From assembly GCA_017354095.1 (NCBI GenBank), contig JAFMRP010000286.1, positions 1 to 6,359 on the forward strand: a stretch of 6,359 nt of DNA. The letters run 5' to 3'. The translations under genes were made by a program, and so were the position numbers. The notes beneath the pieces are model-generated. The model worked only from the letters and a program-made list of their open reading frames with translations, had not been told where the DNA came from and did no database searches. This document shows positions 5,578 to 6,359 of the stretch, piece by piece (the stretch's first letter is position 1; each line of letters opens with the position of its first letter). This stretch comes from Ktedonobacteraceae bacterium (GTDB lineage Bacteria; Chloroflexota; Ktedonobacteria; Ktedonobacterales; Ktedonobacteraceae).

Positions 5578-5610
5578 GCAGGATACACCTTGCTATATCT
5601 AGTATCCTGC
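5578..5610 (-). repeat. 9-bp perfect inverted repeat in the trpA-aroH gap
   Basis: GCAGGATAC (5578-5586) and GTATCCTGC (5602-5610) are perfect complements around a 15-nt AT-rich loop. The hairpin begins about 45 nt after the trpA stop. No T-run follows on either strand, so it is not a classical intrinsic terminator. It could be a processing or stabilising stem, an operator, or part of an aroH leader. A weak promoter-like pair (TTCCAA, 17 bp, TACACT) lies just upstream on the minus strand. Confidence 0.5.
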
Positions 5611-5655
5611 TAGTGTAGCCTAAACCCCAGGTATTTGGAATAGGTACTGTGTATA

Positions 5656-6359
5656 TTATCCCGCGATAAGACGCTGTATAAAGTGCCTCACCGCCTCTGG
5701 CCGTTCGTGTTCCGGCAATGTGTCAAGCAGATTGATAATAGCACTTCCAACAACCGCGCCATCAGCATAGGTCGTCACTTCCGCAATATGCTCGGGCCTG
5801 GACAGACCAATGCCCACCGCCAGGGGCAGGCCGCTATCCCTGGTATAGCTGCGCACGCGAGTGACGAAATCACGCAGGTACACCTGTAGGTGATCTCGCG
5901 CACCCGTCACACCGCTGAGCGAGACGCAGTAGATAAAACTGTGATGCTGGCGGCTGGCGACTTCGACAATGCGCTGGATGCGCTCATCGGGCGTGGTGGG
6001 CGGTATCAAGAAGACCAGCGAGAGCCCGTACTGCCGCGCTGCATCCAGCAGCGGCCCCGCCTCTTCAGCTGGCAGATCAGGAATAATCAGCCCACTGACG
6101 CCGTGCCTGCTGGCATCGGCGCAAAAGCGCTCCAGGCCATAGGTGAGTAGCGGATTGTAGTAGCCCATGAACAGTAGCGGTGTCGTAGTGCGCTCGGCAA
6201 TCTGACCGGCGATCTCCATACAGCCCCGCATGGTCATACCACGCTCCAGCGCGATATGCCCTGCGTGCTGAACGGTAGGCCCATCGGCAAGCGGATCGCT
6301 AAAGGGCAGGCCCAGTTCTATGATATCAGCCCCACCCTCGATGGCTGCCAGCACCAGCT
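5656..6359 (-). CDS. trpA: tryptophan synthase alpha subunit, partial (N-terminus outside window)
   Basis: TrpA cleaves indole-3-glycerol phosphate to indole and glyceraldehyde 3-phosphate and passes indole to TrpB, the last steps of tryptophan synthesis. The frame is open to the right edge. The first full codon is 6355-6357, about 35 residues are missing, and the GTG at 6354 is an internal Val. The catalytic Glu of IIELGLPFSDP (codon 6316-6318) and Asp of LADGPTVQ (codon 6283-6285) are 11 residues apart, as Glu49 and Asp60 are in the Salmonella enzyme. Further family motifs are FMGYYNPLLTYG, GLIIPDLPAEE, SLSGVTGAR in the phosphate-binding loop region, and AVGIGLSRPEH, where GFGIS is more common. 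The TAA stop is at 5656-5658. Everything seen suggests an active enzyme. trpB would be expected just outside the window. Confidence 0.95.
   Translation of the reverse strand, partial: LVLAAIEGGADIIELGLPFSDPLADGPTVQHAGHIALERGMTMRGCMEIAGQIAERTTTPLLFMGYYNPLLTYGLERFCADASRHGVSGLIIPDLPAEEAGPLLDAARQYGLSLVFLIPPTTPDERIQRIVEVASRQHHSFIYCVSLSGVTGARDHLQVYLRDFVTRVRSYTRDSGLPLAVGIGLSRPEHIAEVTTYADGAVVGSAIINLLDTLPEHERPEAVRHFIQRLIAG

Noticed and set aside
1..6359. Search for CRISPR arrays, tRNAs, rRNA, insertion sequences and known riboswitches
   Set aside because: No spaced direct repeats, cloverleaf sequence, transposase, terminal repeats or known aptamer consensus could be recognised by eye.

Overview
All recognisable genes in this window lie on the minus strand, so the biological order runs from the high coordinates to the low ones. 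The content suggests a bacterial chromosome of moderate GC. The mix of a Thermotoga/Gram-positive-type DAHP synthase, an AroH-type monofunctional chorismate mutase beside trpA, a Uma2-family protein and a DAGK-family lipid kinase would fit Chloroflexota, perhaps Ktedonobacteria. That placement is an inference from gene style and not a proof.

Layout in transcription order. (1) 6359-5656: 3' part of trpA (tryptophan synthase alpha), with its N-terminus beyond the window edge. (2) 5655-5424: a 232-nt gap holding a 9-bp perfect inverted repeat. (3) 5423-5064: aroH, chorismate mutase. (4) 5029-3962: aroF, a type I-beta DAHP synthase with an N-terminal ferredoxin-like regulatory domain, followed by a clear intrinsic terminator at 3914-3938. 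(5) 3734-2643: a lipid kinase of the diacylglycerol kinase catalytic family. (6) 2551-1943: a Uma2/DUF820-family putative endonuclease with a good sigma70-type promoter. (7) 1830-910: an alpha/beta hydrolase-fold protein starting at GTG. (8) 909-423: a 487-nt gene-free stretch rich in inverted repeats. (9) 422-1: the N-terminal 140 residues of a small multi-pass membrane protein that runs off the left edge.

The first three genes form an aromatic amino acid block. AroF makes DAHP, the entry compound of the shikimate pathway. AroH commits chorismate to phenylalanine and tyrosine. TrpA completes tryptophan. The remaining genes look like independent single-gene units with no evident joint function.

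No new multi-gene system is apparent. What deserves a second look is at residue level. The DAHP synthase has Gln where the metal-ligand His is expected and Ser in place of the Arg of its KPRTS motif. The alpha/beta hydrolase has Gly at the nucleophile position and Asn at the usual acid position, so it looks like a pseudo-enzyme. The 423-909 stretch also carries an unusually dense set of short perfect inverted repeats.
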